Positions 47,028 through 56,232 of a stretch of DNA of 64,000 nucleotides are shown here, in pieces. Numbering within the stretch: position 1 is the stretch's first letter; every line of letters starts with the position of its first letter. The position numbers and the translations under genes are program-made. Below the pieces are notes generated by a model that was given only the letters and a program-made list of their open reading frames with translations, ran no database searches and was not told where the DNA came from. The stretch is from Oceanispirochaeta sp. M1 (lineage in GTDB: Bacteria > Spirochaetota > Spirochaetia > DSM-2461): NCBI RefSeq assembly GCF_003346715.1, contig NZ_QQPQ01000005.1, positions 145,201-209,200 on the forward strand, in the 5' to 3' direction.

Positions 47028-47534
47028 CTACTGAACGAGACTGCCGATACGGGAGAACTCAGAAGAAGCGACAACCCCTTCCCGGGCATAGATGACCTTA
47101 CCGGCTTCATCAATAACCAGAAAAGCGTTTGAGTCATCCTTATAGTTAAACTTATTTTTCATTTTACCGTTCCAGTCGCCATATACAGGTATACCGGTTT
47201 TACGTGATTGATCAACAAGACGATCTTCCCAGATTTTTTTAAGCAGTCCCACATCGGAACAATTCACTACAGCAACAGTGAGAACACTGTTGTTATCCAG
47301 TGACAGAGAGTTGATATATTCCTTAAGGTCCTGATTCAAAGACATCTGAGAACGGTCTTCATAAAAGAGCATGATTTTCCTATCAGTCAGATCATCCCGT
47401 ATCAATATCTGTCCTGAACCTGAAACGACAGAAAAACCGGGAACTTCATCCCCTGGCTGCAGTGCTGAAAGACTGCTGCTGAATATAATAATCAGAATAA
47501 AAATTATGGATGTTGAGCGGGGCGATTTCATCAT
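47028..47534 (-). CDS. Exported thioredoxin-like protein (YtfJ-like)
   Basis: A 168-residue protein with a signal peptide (about 1-24, ending SLSA). The mature start LQPGDEVPGFSV and the later AFLVIDEAGKVIYAREG segment (about residues 135-151) fit a thioredoxin/peroxiredoxin fold such as YtfJ. There is no CxxC active site and only one Cys, so a redox role is doubtful. AAGGAAG precedes the tandem ATG ATG start. Function unknown. Confidence 0.65.
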   Translation of the reverse strand: MMKSPRSTSIIFILIIIFSSSLSALQPGDEVPGFSVVSGSGQILIRDDLTDRKIMLFYEDRSQMSLNQDLKEYINSLSLDNNSVLTVAVVNCSDVGLLKKIWEDRLVDQSRKTGIPVYGDWNGKMKNKFNYKDDSNAFLVIDEAGKVIYAREGVVASSEFSRIGSLVQ

Positions 47535-47594
47535 TACTTCCTTAAAAAAGTTATATTCTATATTACCATATACCGGTATAAAGGGAATAGGAAA

Positions 47595-48452
47595 TCAGCT
47601 TTCCTCATCTTCAGGAAGAGGCATGGCCTCAGCCTTATCCTTACTGCTTCCGGAAAACTTAAAATTAGGACTCCAGTGAGCCCCTCTGGCAGGAATAGTA
47701 ATCTCCTCTCCTGTTTTAGGATTGCGTCCGATTCGAGCCTTCCTGCTTGGCTTCAGAGAGAGAGAAAAACGTCCCAATCTTCCAAAGGAGACAGTCTTAC
47801 CCATAAGCATTCCAGTCTCCATCATGGACACATAGTCATCAGTGACTTCTCTGATCTTATCCTGGGTCAGACCGCTCTTCCTTGCCAGATAGGCAATAAT
47901 GTTCTGTTTATTGAACTGCTCCGCATCCTGATCGCTGAACGGGAGGGTAAGATCACGGTTCAGATGTATAAATGAGTTCGTCAGAAAGACTGTCGCTTCC
48001 CGAACTCTTTTCTCCTGTTCAGACGGTGTGACGTCTTCCTTGCAGACAACGATTTTATAGAGGGCTGAGGTATGTTTTAAAGGACCGCTGCTGAACTCTG
48101 CGGCCTTACCATAGGCCGCAGGAGATGAAAGTGAGGTCGCTTCACAACGAACGATATCTGGAACATCCGTTCTTAAGGAGATGCTTGCATACTCAAGCCA
48201 GCGCTTTTCACCGGGCCCCAGACTGACCAGAGAACCGGAAAAGGTAAGAAGAAGAGCTGCCCGGGAATCACCGGCCTCCAATTCTGGAAGCTCATCCATA
48301 TCCAGAAGTTTGATCTGCTGTGAAAAGAGTCTTTCCTTTTTTTCCCAACTGCTGCAGAGTTTATCAAAAGCACCCTCTTCTCCGCTCCACTCAGCTTCAG
48401 AATCCTTAAAGATTCTCTCCAGATGATCTTCAACCTGTTTTGGTATTGCCAT
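47595..48452 (-). CDS. Protein with C-terminal HU-like domain
   Basis: A 285-residue protein. The start is ATG 48452, 7 bp after GGGAGG; a frame extension of seven codons is possible. Residues about 1-175 form an unrecognised acidic domain. Residues about 180-268 are HU-like: NKQNIIAYLARKSGLTQDKI, the SFGRLGRFSLS turn, and the DNA-arm motif GRNPKTGEEITIPA are all present. HU-type domains bind and bend DNA; the N-terminal domain may bind a partner. It lies 4 bp after the following exported-protein gene, so they are probably co-transcribed. Confidence 0.75.
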   Translation of the reverse strand: MAIPKQVEDHLERIFKDSEAEWSGEEGAFDKLCSSWEKKERLFSQQIKLLDMDELPELEAGDSRAALLLTFSGSLVSLGPGEKRWLEYASISLRTDVPDIVRCEATSLSSPAAYGKAAEFSSGPLKHTSALYKIVVCKEDVTPSEQEKRVREATVFLTNSFIHLNRDLTLPFSDQDAEQFNKQNIIAYLARKSGLTQDKIREVTDDYVSMMETGMLMGKTVSFGRLGRFSLSLKPSRKARIGRNPKTGEEITIPARGAHWSPNFKFSGSSKDKAEAMPLPEDEES

Positions 48453-48456
48453 ATTC

Positions 48457-49176
48457 TTACCTCCCGATCTCATAAGACTCGACTTCCATAATTATCCTTT
48501 CAGAATCTCCCATCCCCCCGCTCCCCTCATATCTTAGAAGATAATGGGGCTTTTCAATGGAATACCAGAAGAATGTTTTAGGAACCATGCCGGAAAACAT
48601 TGCCATTCCGCCGGTCATTTTAGCGGACAGCTGAAGCTTGTATGAATCATAGCTTTCGCTTCCGATATCAAGAGTCTCCTCTTTAATATACTTCACTCTG
48701 AATGTGATACTGTCCTTTTTATTATCTTTATTTTCCGGGTTATAAGGAAAAACGAGTTTAAGTGTTTTGGGATCTGAAAAGGGATACCCCCTCAGGATGT
48801 GACTCAGATCATTGAAATCCACCAGAAGAATCTCATCATCATTAACTGCCGGGGCGGATTGGATTTCTGAAAAAGTCGTATATTCGGTCCGTCCCGTTTT
48901 CTGAACTCTCCGTGAACGGTAGGGAACCAGGGTCCCGGTACGTATATCTACTTCAATATCCTGTACTGGAGAGCTCAGCAGAACTCTATACCAGGAGCTT
49001 CCGTCATCAGCCTTTATTTTGCTCACTGTCTGCAGAGCGTTACTGTACTCCTTACCCCTTAATACGGAGTAAGAAATACGCTCATTATCCGGAATAGAAG
49101 GATCAGACAGGGGATTATTAGAAAAAAGGACCCCTCCGATCAGCAGAAATGAAGAAACAAATAGAAATCTTTTCAT
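48457..49176 (-). CDS. Exported hypothetical protein (DUF3108/LolA-like beta fold)
   Basis: A 239-residue protein with a signal peptide (about 1-19). The strand-rich mature part contains repeated patterns such as SSWYRVLLSSPVQDIEVDIRTG in the middle and a C-terminal FFWYSIEKPHYLLRYEG, which resemble DUF3108 or LolA-type outer-membrane-related proteins. The match is weak. AGAGG precedes the ATG. It probably resides in the periplasm. Function unknown. Confidence 0.6.
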   Translation of the reverse strand: MKRFLFVSSFLLIGGVLFSNNPLSDPSIPDNERISYSVLRGKEYSNALQTVSKIKADDGSSWYRVLLSSPVQDIEVDIRTGTLVPYRSRRVQKTGRTEYTTFSEIQSAPAVNDDEILLVDFNDLSHILRGYPFSDPKTLKLVFPYNPENKDNKKDSITFRVKYIKEETLDIGSESYDSYKLQLSAKMTGGMAMFSGMVPKTFFWYSIEKPHYLLRYEGSGGMGDSERIIMEVESYEIGR

Positions 49177-49254
49177 ACTACCTCTGTGTACTTATGTCTA
49201 ACAGTATAAAGTATACTGCTGTTCTTATTAAATTCTTTTTTGCGAAACAGAATA

Positions 49255-49270
49255 TGCTATAATCCAAAAA
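49255..49270 (+). promoter_or_regulatory. Extended -10 promoter directly before the first AraC regulator
   Basis: TGCTATAAT (49255-49263) is an extended -10 element. The expected transcription start coincides with ATG 49270, and no Shine-Dalgarno is present, so this regulator may be translated from a leaderless mRNA. Confidence 0.5.
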
Positions 49271-51015
49271 TGCCGAAAATGCCAAAAAAAGCATCACCAC
49301 GTATACAGTCAGTCAGTTTAAAACGCAGCTCAGAAGGACAATTGCTTCTCCTCTGGGGGGCAACAGAAAAGGAGATCCCCTCCCCCCCCGAGAAAGGGGC
49401 GGTTCTGACTCCTCAGGATAGCAAATACTGGTATGATACCGAATATGCCGGATGGAACATTGAAAAAATAAACATCCCCGATTCCCCCAGAGATGGTGCT
49501 TCAGGCAAAGAGCTTATCTATCTTCAGCCTGGAGATGATCATCCCTATATGCAGCAGTATGCCGCCACAATTGAAGAGAGATGTGCTGACGCCGGTCTGA
49601 AACTTCGGATACTTAATTCCAAGTGGGATGAAAAATTATTTGACGATAATGTAAATATGGCCATTTCCATGAAGCCGGATATGATACTTCTGAATCCCGA
49701 ACACCAGAAGCAGAGCAGTTCCTGGTATAAGAGAATAAATGAGGCAGATATCCCGGTAATTGGGGGCAATTTTCTGGCGGAGAATGAAGGACACAAGTAT
49801 CTTCTTGCCTGGACAGGTCCCGATGACTGGGGCCAAAGTCGTCTATTGGCAAAAACCATGGCCGATCAGATGAACCACAAGGGCGGCTATGCGATTATTC
49901 AACACCATAAGGGAAATTCCAGTTATTTTGCCAGAACATGGGGTCCCATTACAGAACTTAATAAATATACCCCGGATCTTATACATCTTGATTCCAGAAT
50001 AGGTATGATCCCCTCGGAAGCCGCAGCAATAGTTGAGGAGTGGATAGATACACATGGTGATGGACTGAACGGTATTTTCAGTGCCGATGATGGAGAAGTG
50101 ATGCAGGCAATATCAGAAGTACTGAAAAAAAGAGACCGGGAGGATATATGCTGTGTGGCTGCCGGCAGCAGCCGTATGGGTCTTGAGCATATTATGCAGG
50201 ACAGACTATATGCCAACTCTTTTCAATCTCCGGAAATTGATGCAGAAACAGCTATTCAGACGATTATTGACTGGTTTGAGGGTCTGACCGTTGAACCAAT
50301 CCGCTATCTTCCAAAATATATTGTGACCAAAGAGGACGCCTCTGAATTCATGTATAAACGCTTTCAGGTAAGTTCTTTGAATATGGAACATCTCTATAAT
50401 TCAATCAGAGAATATAAGTGGAGAGCCTGCTATAATTTTTTCGGTGATCTTTATGAGAAGATACTTACAAGAAGAGTTATCCCTATTGGAATGTTTCAGG
50501 GGATCTGCCTTGAGATTCTCACAGGTATGATAGTAATTATGCAGGAGGATGGCCTATCTGTAGAGGAGAATCTTGGATCTTACAGCAGCCTGGCCAAACA
50601 TTTAACTGAAGACCAGGAAATAACATCTGTACTGGAGTGGCTCAATGATCTTGCGCAGCAGGTAATAGCCTCAAAACTTTCAAAAATCAATAAGAAAACT
50701 CATATACAGGAAATTGTAGATTTCATAGATAAGAACTACAGCACACCCATGTCACTTAAATCTCTATCCTACGACTTTTCCATTTCACAGGCCTATCTCG
50801 GCCAGATATTCAGAAAAGAGACCGGATTGAAATTCAATGACTATATCAACGACAAAAGAATTGAAGAAGCTAAAAAACTGTTCAGGGGAGAAAATATAGT
50901 AATCAATAAAGTGGCTCTACAGCTTGGATATACCGACCCGGCCTACTTCTATAAATTATTCAAGAAGCGGACCGGTATGTCAGCAATGGAATATATTCAG
51001 AAACAGTCTGACTAA
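49270..51015 (+). CDS. AraC-family regulator with periplasmic-binding-protein-like sensor
   Basis: A 581-residue regulator. I choose ATG 49270; an in-frame TTG lies at 49240. Seen: a sensor region (about 20-330) of the ribose-binding-protein type without signal peptide, a helical linker, and a C-terminal AraC helix-turn-helix pair (about 480-575) with SISQAYLGQIFRKETG and VALQLGYTDPAYFYKLFKKRTG. The sensor's first 60 residues (EGQLLLLWG ... YWYDTEYAGW) also occur in the cluster's binding protein (DGQLLLIYG) and in the second regulator. Architecture resembles E. coli XylR. It probably senses the transported sugar in the cytoplasm. The gene is convergent with the methyltransferase-like gene, 2 bp apart. 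Confidence 0.9.
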   Translation: MPKMPKKASPRIQSVSLKRSSEGQLLLLWGATEKEIPSPPEKGAVLTPQDSKYWYDTEYAGWNIEKINIPDSPRDGASGKELIYLQPGDDHPYMQQYAATIEERCADAGLKLRILNSKWDEKLFDDNVNMAISMKPDMILLNPEHQKQSSSWYKRINEADIPVIGGNFLAENEGHKYLLAWTGPDDWGQSRLLAKTMADQMNHKGGYAIIQHHKGNSSYFARTWGPITELNKYTPDLIHLDSRIGMIPSEAAAIVEEWIDTHGDGLNGIFSADDGEVMQAISEVLKKRDREDICCVAAGSSRMGLEHIMQDRLYANSFQSPEIDAETAIQTIIDWFEGLTVEPIRYLPKYIVTKEDASEFMYKRFQVSSLNMEHLYNSIREYKWRACYNFFGDLYEKILTRRVIPIGMFQGICLEILTGMIVIMQEDGLSVEENLGSYSSLAKHLTEDQEITSVLEWLNDLAQQVIASKLSKINKKTHIQEIVDFIDKNYSTPMSLKSLSYDFSISQAYLGQIFRKETGLKFNDYINDKRIEEAKKLFRGENIVINKVALQLGYTDPAYFYKLFKKRTGMSAMEYIQKQSD

Positions 51016-51017
51016 AA

Positions 51018-52187
51018 CTACTTCATGTCAGGAATATCCCATTGTCCCAGATCAAGGGGATAAGTCCCGTTTTTCTTTACCAGATTATAGACAAACTCAT
51101 ATCGTTCGGCGCTTACATTGCTGGGTACAGAATGATCGGATTGCACAATGAATCCACCGCCCTTGGCGGCATTCATCTTCCTCATCACTTCTGCCTCGAG
51201 TTCATCCAGAGGAGCGTCTGCCCACTTCATTACATCGATATTTCCACAGAAGGCCATGTCATGTCCGAAGGTTTGACGCTTTTCAATAACATCCATTCCG
51301 GATTTTGCTTCCAGAGGGTTGTAACAGTCCAAACCGATATCGATAAGATCAGGCCAGATATCGGTGGAGTTTCCACATCCATGATAGATAACAGGGAGCC
51401 CCTGACTATGGCTGAAATCAATCATATTTTTTAATCCGGGCTTGAAGAATCGTCTCCATGTATCGGGTGAAAAAAGCATTCCGTTCACATAGGAAACATC
51501 CCCCCAGATGATAAAGCCATCCAGCATTCCATCGGCAGCTTTAAACTGGGCTTTCATCAATTCCAGATTGAAATCTGCCACCCGGTTGAGGAATATCTCA
51601 AGTTCATCAGGGTGGAGTGCAGACCATAGAAGAAGGTTCTCGGTCCCGATGATCCTCCACCCCTCTTCCATACCCTCACAGACTGAACCATAGAGTGGAA
51701 AATCAGGATGCAGCTCTTTAACACTATCTATCCAGGGAGGAGAGTTCCTTGTAATGACTTCCGAGACACCGGCTAACTGATTATCTCCGCCTTTGAAATA
51801 TCGCCTTTCATCCCAGGGATCATTAAATTCAAATGCAAGCATTTTTTCAACTGTGTCAGTCTCAAATTTCTCAAAATAGGGCATCTGAGCGCCTTTTTTA
51901 TGACGGACAATTGCTTCAAATCCTGTTCTGACAACCTCTTCATCATCTGTACTTTTTATTACTTCAAAATTCTTGATGTGAGGATCAAGATTGGGTGTAG
52001 CACAGATCCAGTCCAGATCATAATGAGAGTAGGGGCTGGCATCCTTGGGCAGATCCAGCTCTTCTCTCCAGCGGTCTATAAACGTAAGCCAGAAAAAGTC
52101 ACTGATCGGTACACGGTCAGCTTCCTCATGACGAAGAGTTTTATTGATTCTATCCAGCTTTTTTAAACAATTTTCTGATCTATTCAT
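51018..52187 (-). CDS. Uroporphyrinogen decarboxylase-fold protein (MtaA-like), 389 aa
   Basis: A 389-residue URO-D fold protein. Seen: the N-terminal family segment LRHEEADRVPISDFFW (about 18-33), a zinc-type motif YHGCG near residue 264, and a C-terminal GGGFIVQSDHSVP near 350, where a His falls at the place of the third zinc ligand, a Cys, in MtaA. It lacks the Arg-rich substrate site of true HemE, and no haem genes are nearby. Methyl transfer between a corrinoid or sugar methyl group and an acceptor is possible. It is the last gene of the minus-strand cluster. A hairpin precedes it, so expression may be partly uncoupled. Confidence 0.82.
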   Translation of the reverse strand: MNRSENCLKKLDRINKTLRHEEADRVPISDFFWLTFIDRWREELDLPKDASPYSHYDLDWICATPNLDPHIKNFEVIKSTDDEEVVRTGFEAIVRHKKGAQMPYFEKFETDTVEKMLAFEFNDPWDERRYFKGGDNQLAGVSEVITRNSPPWIDSVKELHPDFPLYGSVCEGMEEGWRIIGTENLLLWSALHPDELEIFLNRVADFNLELMKAQFKAADGMLDGFIIWGDVSYVNGMLFSPDTWRRFFKPGLKNMIDFSHSQGLPVIYHGCGNSTDIWPDLIDIGLDCYNPLEAKSGMDVIEKRQTFGHDMAFCGNIDVMKWADAPLDELEAEVMRKMNAAKGGGFIVQSDHSVPSNVSAERYEFVYNLVKKNGTYPLDLGQWDIPDMK

Positions 52188-52238
52188 ACAAATACCCCTT
52201 TATTTATTTACATACATAGTAATAACTTAATAAAAGAA

Positions 52239-52268
52239 TACCCTTGTACGAACCATGAAACAAGGGTA
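52239..52268 (-). other. Intergenic hairpin between two URO-D-fold genes
   Basis: TACCCTTGT (52239-52247) and ACAAGGGTA (52260-52268) form a 9-bp stem. It may be a weak terminator or an mRNA-stabilising element that sets the ratio of the flanking genes. Confidence 0.6.
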
Positions 52269-52311
52269 AAAAATATTGATCCATATGTAAAAAATCAGTC
52301 ACAGATACTTA

Positions 52312-53619
52312 TCATCGGCTGGGAAATTTATCCACTTCCTCCATGACAATTCTCTCCCAGTCCCAGAGTCTTTCGGGCATGTAATTTACTGTTGAAATAT
52401 CCTTCATAATCAGCTCAATATGACAGTTCCCGTCAGCCTCAGTCAAAAACTCCCGGATCTGTTTTCTCGCTTCATCAGCATCCCATTCCTTTGTAGCAAA
52501 TACAGCAGGATTAGGTTTACGGCTGATAACATAGTCATTCCGAATCTCTTTTATGGCACGTCTGGTGTCATTCCAGGGACTGCAGGATATTTTTCTCAAA
52601 TTAGGGATTCGCCTGAGCTGTTTCATTTTACCGGCAAGGGGTTCACAGCAGCCGTAGTAAGTCATACCCCAGCGTTCAAGCCAGCGTAAATCATGCTCAA
52701 TGGCAAATTCCCAATGCATCTCAGGAGACACATCTGAGAAAATCTGAGCATTCGAACAACCCCACATATTATGTGTTTTAATATTATCCGGATCAAAATT
52801 ACTACCGGGAAGGGTAGAACAATAGCCGTATCCACCAGAACCGATCCTCGTATTATCATTATCAAGTGACAACAGATTCTGTTCGGCAAACTGATCCAGT
52901 TCAACCATCCAGGCATCCACCATTCTGTCTACGGCGGTATTCACCATATCTGGTCTGAGGACAAGATCCAGCATAGCCTCGGTAACACCCCACCAACGGA
53001 TAAGATAATCCCAGGGAGTAAACCAGATATGACTCTGTCCTTTCAGCTTTATGGGAAGTATATCTCCCAGCACTTCCTGCATGGCTTCAAAACTGAGGCG
53101 GGTTGCCTCTTCATTATGAGTAACCACAGGCATCTTTATTTTTTCGATATCTTCGGGTTCAGTAATCTGTATTTTAAAATGGCGGGAAACAATATCATTG
53201 GATTCATCTGTTTTTGCGATATCAGTTTCTTCCACAATCCCGAAGTCGGTGCTGTGAATAACTTTTTCACAGTCAAACCAGGGATTCACAACCATATCAC
53301 CGGGCATGTGTGTCCACTGATAAATAGTCTTTCTCAGTTTATCTTCCAGCTCTCTGGCCCATTTATTCTTACACTTCAGTGTGAGTTCATCATTAACATT
53401 CATCTCGTGCCAGGGGATTTCATTAATCCAGACCATAGCTCTCTTTGACTTGAGATCATTCAGATCAGTCCATAATGCCGCTTTTTCCTTATGAACGGAT
53501 TCTGATGCAATATCAGCATAAGCTTCACCTAATTCTCTTAAAATATCCTGCTCCTCAGGATGCAGAATTATCTCCTCAGCGACTGGAACAGCTGATCGAT
53601 GACTGGGATCATGTAACAT
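52312..53619 (-). CDS. Uroporphyrinogen decarboxylase-fold protein, divergent long type, 435 aa
   Basis: A 435-residue protein of a different URO-D subfamily from its three neighbours. It lacks the N-terminal ERVLAAxxHxEPDRVP signature. The putative active-site motif reads YYGCCEPL (about residues 325-332) instead of HxCG, with ISCSPW downstream and GNCHIELIMKDIST near 402-415. Similar proteins are annotated as URO-D-like of unknown function. Because it sits between the mutarotase and another URO-D gene, it probably acts on the same compound. GGAGGAG precedes the ATG. Confidence 0.75.
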   Translation of the reverse strand: MLHDPSHRSAVPVAEEIILHPEEQDILRELGEAYADIASESVHKEKAALWTDLNDLKSKRAMVWINEIPWHEMNVNDELTLKCKNKWARELEDKLRKTIYQWTHMPGDMVVNPWFDCEKVIHSTDFGIVEETDIAKTDESNDIVSRHFKIQITEPEDIEKIKMPVVTHNEEATRLSFEAMQEVLGDILPIKLKGQSHIWFTPWDYLIRWWGVTEAMLDLVLRPDMVNTAVDRMVDAWMVELDQFAEQNLLSLDNDNTRIGSGGYGYCSTLPGSNFDPDNIKTHNMWGCSNAQIFSDVSPEMHWEFAIEHDLRWLERWGMTYYGCCEPLAGKMKQLRRIPNLRKISCSPWNDTRRAIKEIRNDYVISRKPNPAVFATKEWDADEARKQIREFLTEADGNCHIELIMKDISTVNYMPERLWDWERIVMEEVDKFPSR

Positions 53620-53672
53620 AAACTCCTCCGGTTTATATAAAAAAAATTATATTTTATTAAATTGAACTGCAT

Positions 53673-53996
53673 TCAGTCCAGGTGATATACCTCTTCCATA
53701 TCTGACCACCATTCACCTTCTTTCCTGGTTTCAAGTGGTTCCTGCATGGGTTTCATCAATGCCCACCATTCCTGAGTTTTAGGATCGGCAGCCATTTTTG
53801 CCATATCAGCATCAAAATCATTTCCGATATACTCAAAGTAGGAAAATAGATATCCATCCTTATGGTAGATGCTGTAATTCGAGAGATTACATTCCCTGAT
53901 TTTATCGTTGATCTCTTTCCAGGGATGAGCGTGATGATATTTATAGGACTCCAACTGCCCGTCTCTAACTTTAATAATTTGTCCATACCGTTTCAT
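53673..53996 (-). CDS. rhaM: L-rhamnose mutarotase family protein
   Basis: A 107-residue RhaM/DUF718 protein of normal length. Seen: the Y-x3-H-x3-W motif as SYKYHHAHPW (about residues 17-26), NYSIYHKDGYLFSYFEY in the core, the double tryptophan EWWALM near 77, and the C-terminal EEVYHLD. E. coli RhaM interconverts anomers of L-rhamnose, and rhizobial RhaU has the same role beside a rhamnose ABC importer. The exact sugar here is inferred only to be rhamnose-like. AGGAG precedes the ATG. Confidence 0.85.
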   Translation of the reverse strand: MKRYGQIIKVRDGQLESYKYHHAHPWKEINDKIRECNLSNYSIYHKDGYLFSYFEYIGNDFDADMAKMAADPKTQEWWALMKPMQEPLETRKEGEWWSDMEEVYHLD

Positions 53997-54030
53997 GAAA
54001 TACTCCTATAACAACGCTAAACAGCTTCAG

Positions 54031-54052
54031 AGCCTGTAAGAACAGGCTCTAA
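54031..54052 (-). other. Hairpin after the second permease gene
   Basis: AGAGCCTGT and ACAGGCTCT form a 9-bp stem between the second permease and the mutarotase gene. It has no strong T run, so it more likely stabilises or tunes the transcript than ends it. Confidence 0.6.
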
Positions 54053-54059
54053 ATAATTT

Positions 54060-55163
54060 TTAAGCTTTATGTTTCAGCTTCAGCTCTTCTGCTTCGGGAA
54101 GCATCGCCGGACGCTCTCCTTTCCTCAGAGACTGCTTATAGAGAACAAACGCTTCATACAGAACAACAGAGCCTAAAAGAACACCCGCTGCCAGAACCTG
54201 TGAATCGAAGCCCAGTCCCATACCTATAAGGCCGTTGAATATAGCCTGGATTGCAATAACCGCTATAGCAGTTTTAACAACAGATCCACTGCCTCCAGTC
54301 ATAACTGTACCTCCGATTATTGTGGATGCAAGAACAAGCATAAGAGGATTGATTCCCCTCTCTCCATAATTGGGAACTGCGGCATTCATGGATGTAGCAA
54401 AAAGGATTCCCCCCATGGCTGCAGTAAAACCGGAGATTATGAAGGTCAAGATCAGCTTTCGTTCCATATCAATACCGGCCTGCCAGGCGGCTTCCTTGTT
54501 ACTTCCCACCATAAACAGGCCTCTACCCCAGCTGGTCTTTACCAGAAGGATTTCAAAGAAAACAAGGACAAGAATGGTAATAATGGAACGCATTGTAAAA
54601 AACTCAAGATAAGGAAGCTTCAAGAGGGGTTTTTCAATTATATCTACGAGTAGATAACTGTTTGCACTGATGGTATTTCCCTTGCTGTATGTATACACAA
54701 ACCCACCCAGGGTGGTGAGCATACCAATTGTAACAATAAAGGAGTGCACCTTACCTTTGGCAACCAGAAGACCATTTATCAGTCCGAAGAATGAACCTGC
54801 ACCAAGAGCAATAATTGAGGCTACAATCCATGCACCCACAACAGCACCCGTACCGGCAGCCTCTCCTCCGAAGATTAAAAAGAATCTATTAAACTCACCC
54901 ATTACCATCAGGGCACCCACATTGATCATGGCTCCCACAGAGAGGTCAAAGTTTCCACCGATCATAACAAAAGTAAATCCGATTCCTACCAGAATCGGCA
55001 GTAGTGAAGTCTTAAGCAGGGGGGTCACATTGGAAGATCTCATAAAACCGGGAGCCCCGATGGACATAATAATAATAATAATAACCAGAAATACATAAAT
55101 TCTGTTGTGGTTCAGTGTTCCAAGCAACTTCTCGCGATCAAAGTTTTTATTTATTTTAAGCAT
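54060..55163 (-). CDS. Sugar ABC transporter permease (second, RhaQ-like)
   Basis: A 367-residue permease of the ribose/rhamnose type (BPD_transp_2). I use ATG 55163, which overlaps the end of the previous permease gene by 8 bp. About ten hydrophobic helices are visible. LPILVGIGFTFVMIGGNFDLSVGAM near 47-70 is the characteristic family stretch, and a GRGLFMVGSNKEAAWQAGI segment near 220 is the ATPase-coupling EAA-like loop. It pairs with the other permease to make a heterodimeric channel, as in RhaP/RhaQ or LsrC/LsrD. Confidence 0.93.
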   Translation of the reverse strand: MLKINKNFDREKLLGTLNHNRIYVFLVIIIIIMSIGAPGFMRSSNVTPLLKTSLLPILVGIGFTFVMIGGNFDLSVGAMINVGALMVMGEFNRFFLIFGGEAAGTGAVVGAWIVASIIALGAGSFFGLINGLLVAKGKVHSFIVTIGMLTTLGGFVYTYSKGNTISANSYLLVDIIEKPLLKLPYLEFFTMRSIITILVLVFFEILLVKTSWGRGLFMVGSNKEAAWQAGIDMERKLILTFIISGFTAAMGGILFATSMNAAVPNYGERGINPLMLVLASTIIGGTVMTGGSGSVVKTAIAVIAIQAIFNGLIGMGLGFDSQVLAAGVLLGSVVLYEAFVLYKQSLRKGERPAMLPEAEELKLKHKA

Positions 55164-56232
55164 AGTCACGCCCCAGTTTTCTAAGGGATCTGGCATTTAC
55201 CGCAACCACGGTAATGAAGATCACCCCTGTAATCATTTTCTGTGTAAACGTACCAACCCCGAAAAGAGTCAGTATATTGCTGATCAGTCCCAGTGTAAAA
55301 ACACCACCGAAGACTCCGATCATGCTTCCACGACCACCGGAAAGACTCATACCACCGAGGATAATTGCAGTTACAGCCTGAAAGTCATATCCCTGACCGA
55401 TATAAAAAGCCCCTACCTGGTTCAATGAGGTCATGAAAATACCAGCAATTGAAGCAAAAAGAGATGACATCATAAATGCAAACATAACAGTTCTTGTAGC
55501 ATTGATACCGGACATTTTTCCGACTTCAAAACTGGAACCTACCACCTTAAGCTGATTACCGAAGGTTGACTTTGTCATGACGATGTAGCCGATAATCATT
55601 ACGGCAAACATTATATACAGGACAAGAGGAACTCCTCCCGGATATGTGGTTGCCAAAGCATTAAACTCTGCAGCCCTGCTTACAAGGTCCAGTTCCATAA
55701 TATGAGGATCAAGTTTTGCCATGAGAGGCAGAAAAAATCCTGTTGTGTATGTTTTCTCCGTAGCCATATCAGGATAGATCTGAGTTCCTTTATAAGAGAA
55801 GCGAACCAGACCTTCCAGAATGAAGTTCATAGCCAGAGTCCAGATAATGGCATTTACCCTCAGCTTTCCAATAACAAAACCATTAATAAGGCCGATTATT
55901 ACTCCGCCGATCATACCGGCGAGTATACCGTACCAGAGACCATATCGCATAAATTCGACACAGAGAACTCCGGTTGTTGCCATCACCATGGGTGCAGACA
56001 GATCACCGTACTGACCGCAGAAAATTACAAATGAAATACCTGCGGCAACGATACCCAGGTAGGATACCGCATTCAATATATTCAGCAGATTGCTGCCGCT
56101 CAAAAAATGAGGAGAGACCATCATTCCGATTACAGCCAGCACCAGAATCATAAAGAATACACCAAACTTATTTATAATCAGTGTAATGTTATTGTGCCCG
56201 GTTTTTCTTATATCATTATTAGTATTCGACAC
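55156..56232 (-). CDS. Sugar ABC transporter permease (first, RhaP-like)
   Basis: A 358-residue permease. GTG 56232 is preferred, with GAGGAG 6 bp upstream; this start overlaps the ATPase gene by 14 bp. It has about ten hydrophobic helices, the family segment GISFVIFCGQYGDLSAPMVM near residues 65-84, the coupling loop STFGNQLKVVGSSFEVGKMSGI near 235-256, and AVTAIILGGMSLSGGRGS near 300. It is related to but clearly distinct from its partner permease. Confidence 0.93.
   Translation of the reverse strand: MSNTNNDIRKTGHNNITLIINKFGVFFMILVLAVIGMMVSPHFLSGSNLLNILNAVSYLGIVAAGISFVIFCGQYGDLSAPMVMATTGVLCVEFMRYGLWYGILAGMIGGVIIGLINGFVIGKLRVNAIIWTLAMNFILEGLVRFSYKGTQIYPDMATEKTYTTGFFLPLMAKLDPHIMELDLVSRAAEFNALATTYPGGVPLVLYIMFAVMIIGYIVMTKSTFGNQLKVVGSSFEVGKMSGINATRTVMFAFMMSSLFASIAGIFMTSLNQVGAFYIGQGYDFQAVTAIILGGMSLSGGRGSMIGVFGGVFTLGLISNILTLFGVGTFTQKMITGVIFITVVAVNARSLRKLGRDYA

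Noticed and set aside
49240..51015. Exported binding protein instead of regulator
   Set aside because: There is no signal peptide, and a clear AraC helix-turn-helix pair is at the C-terminus.
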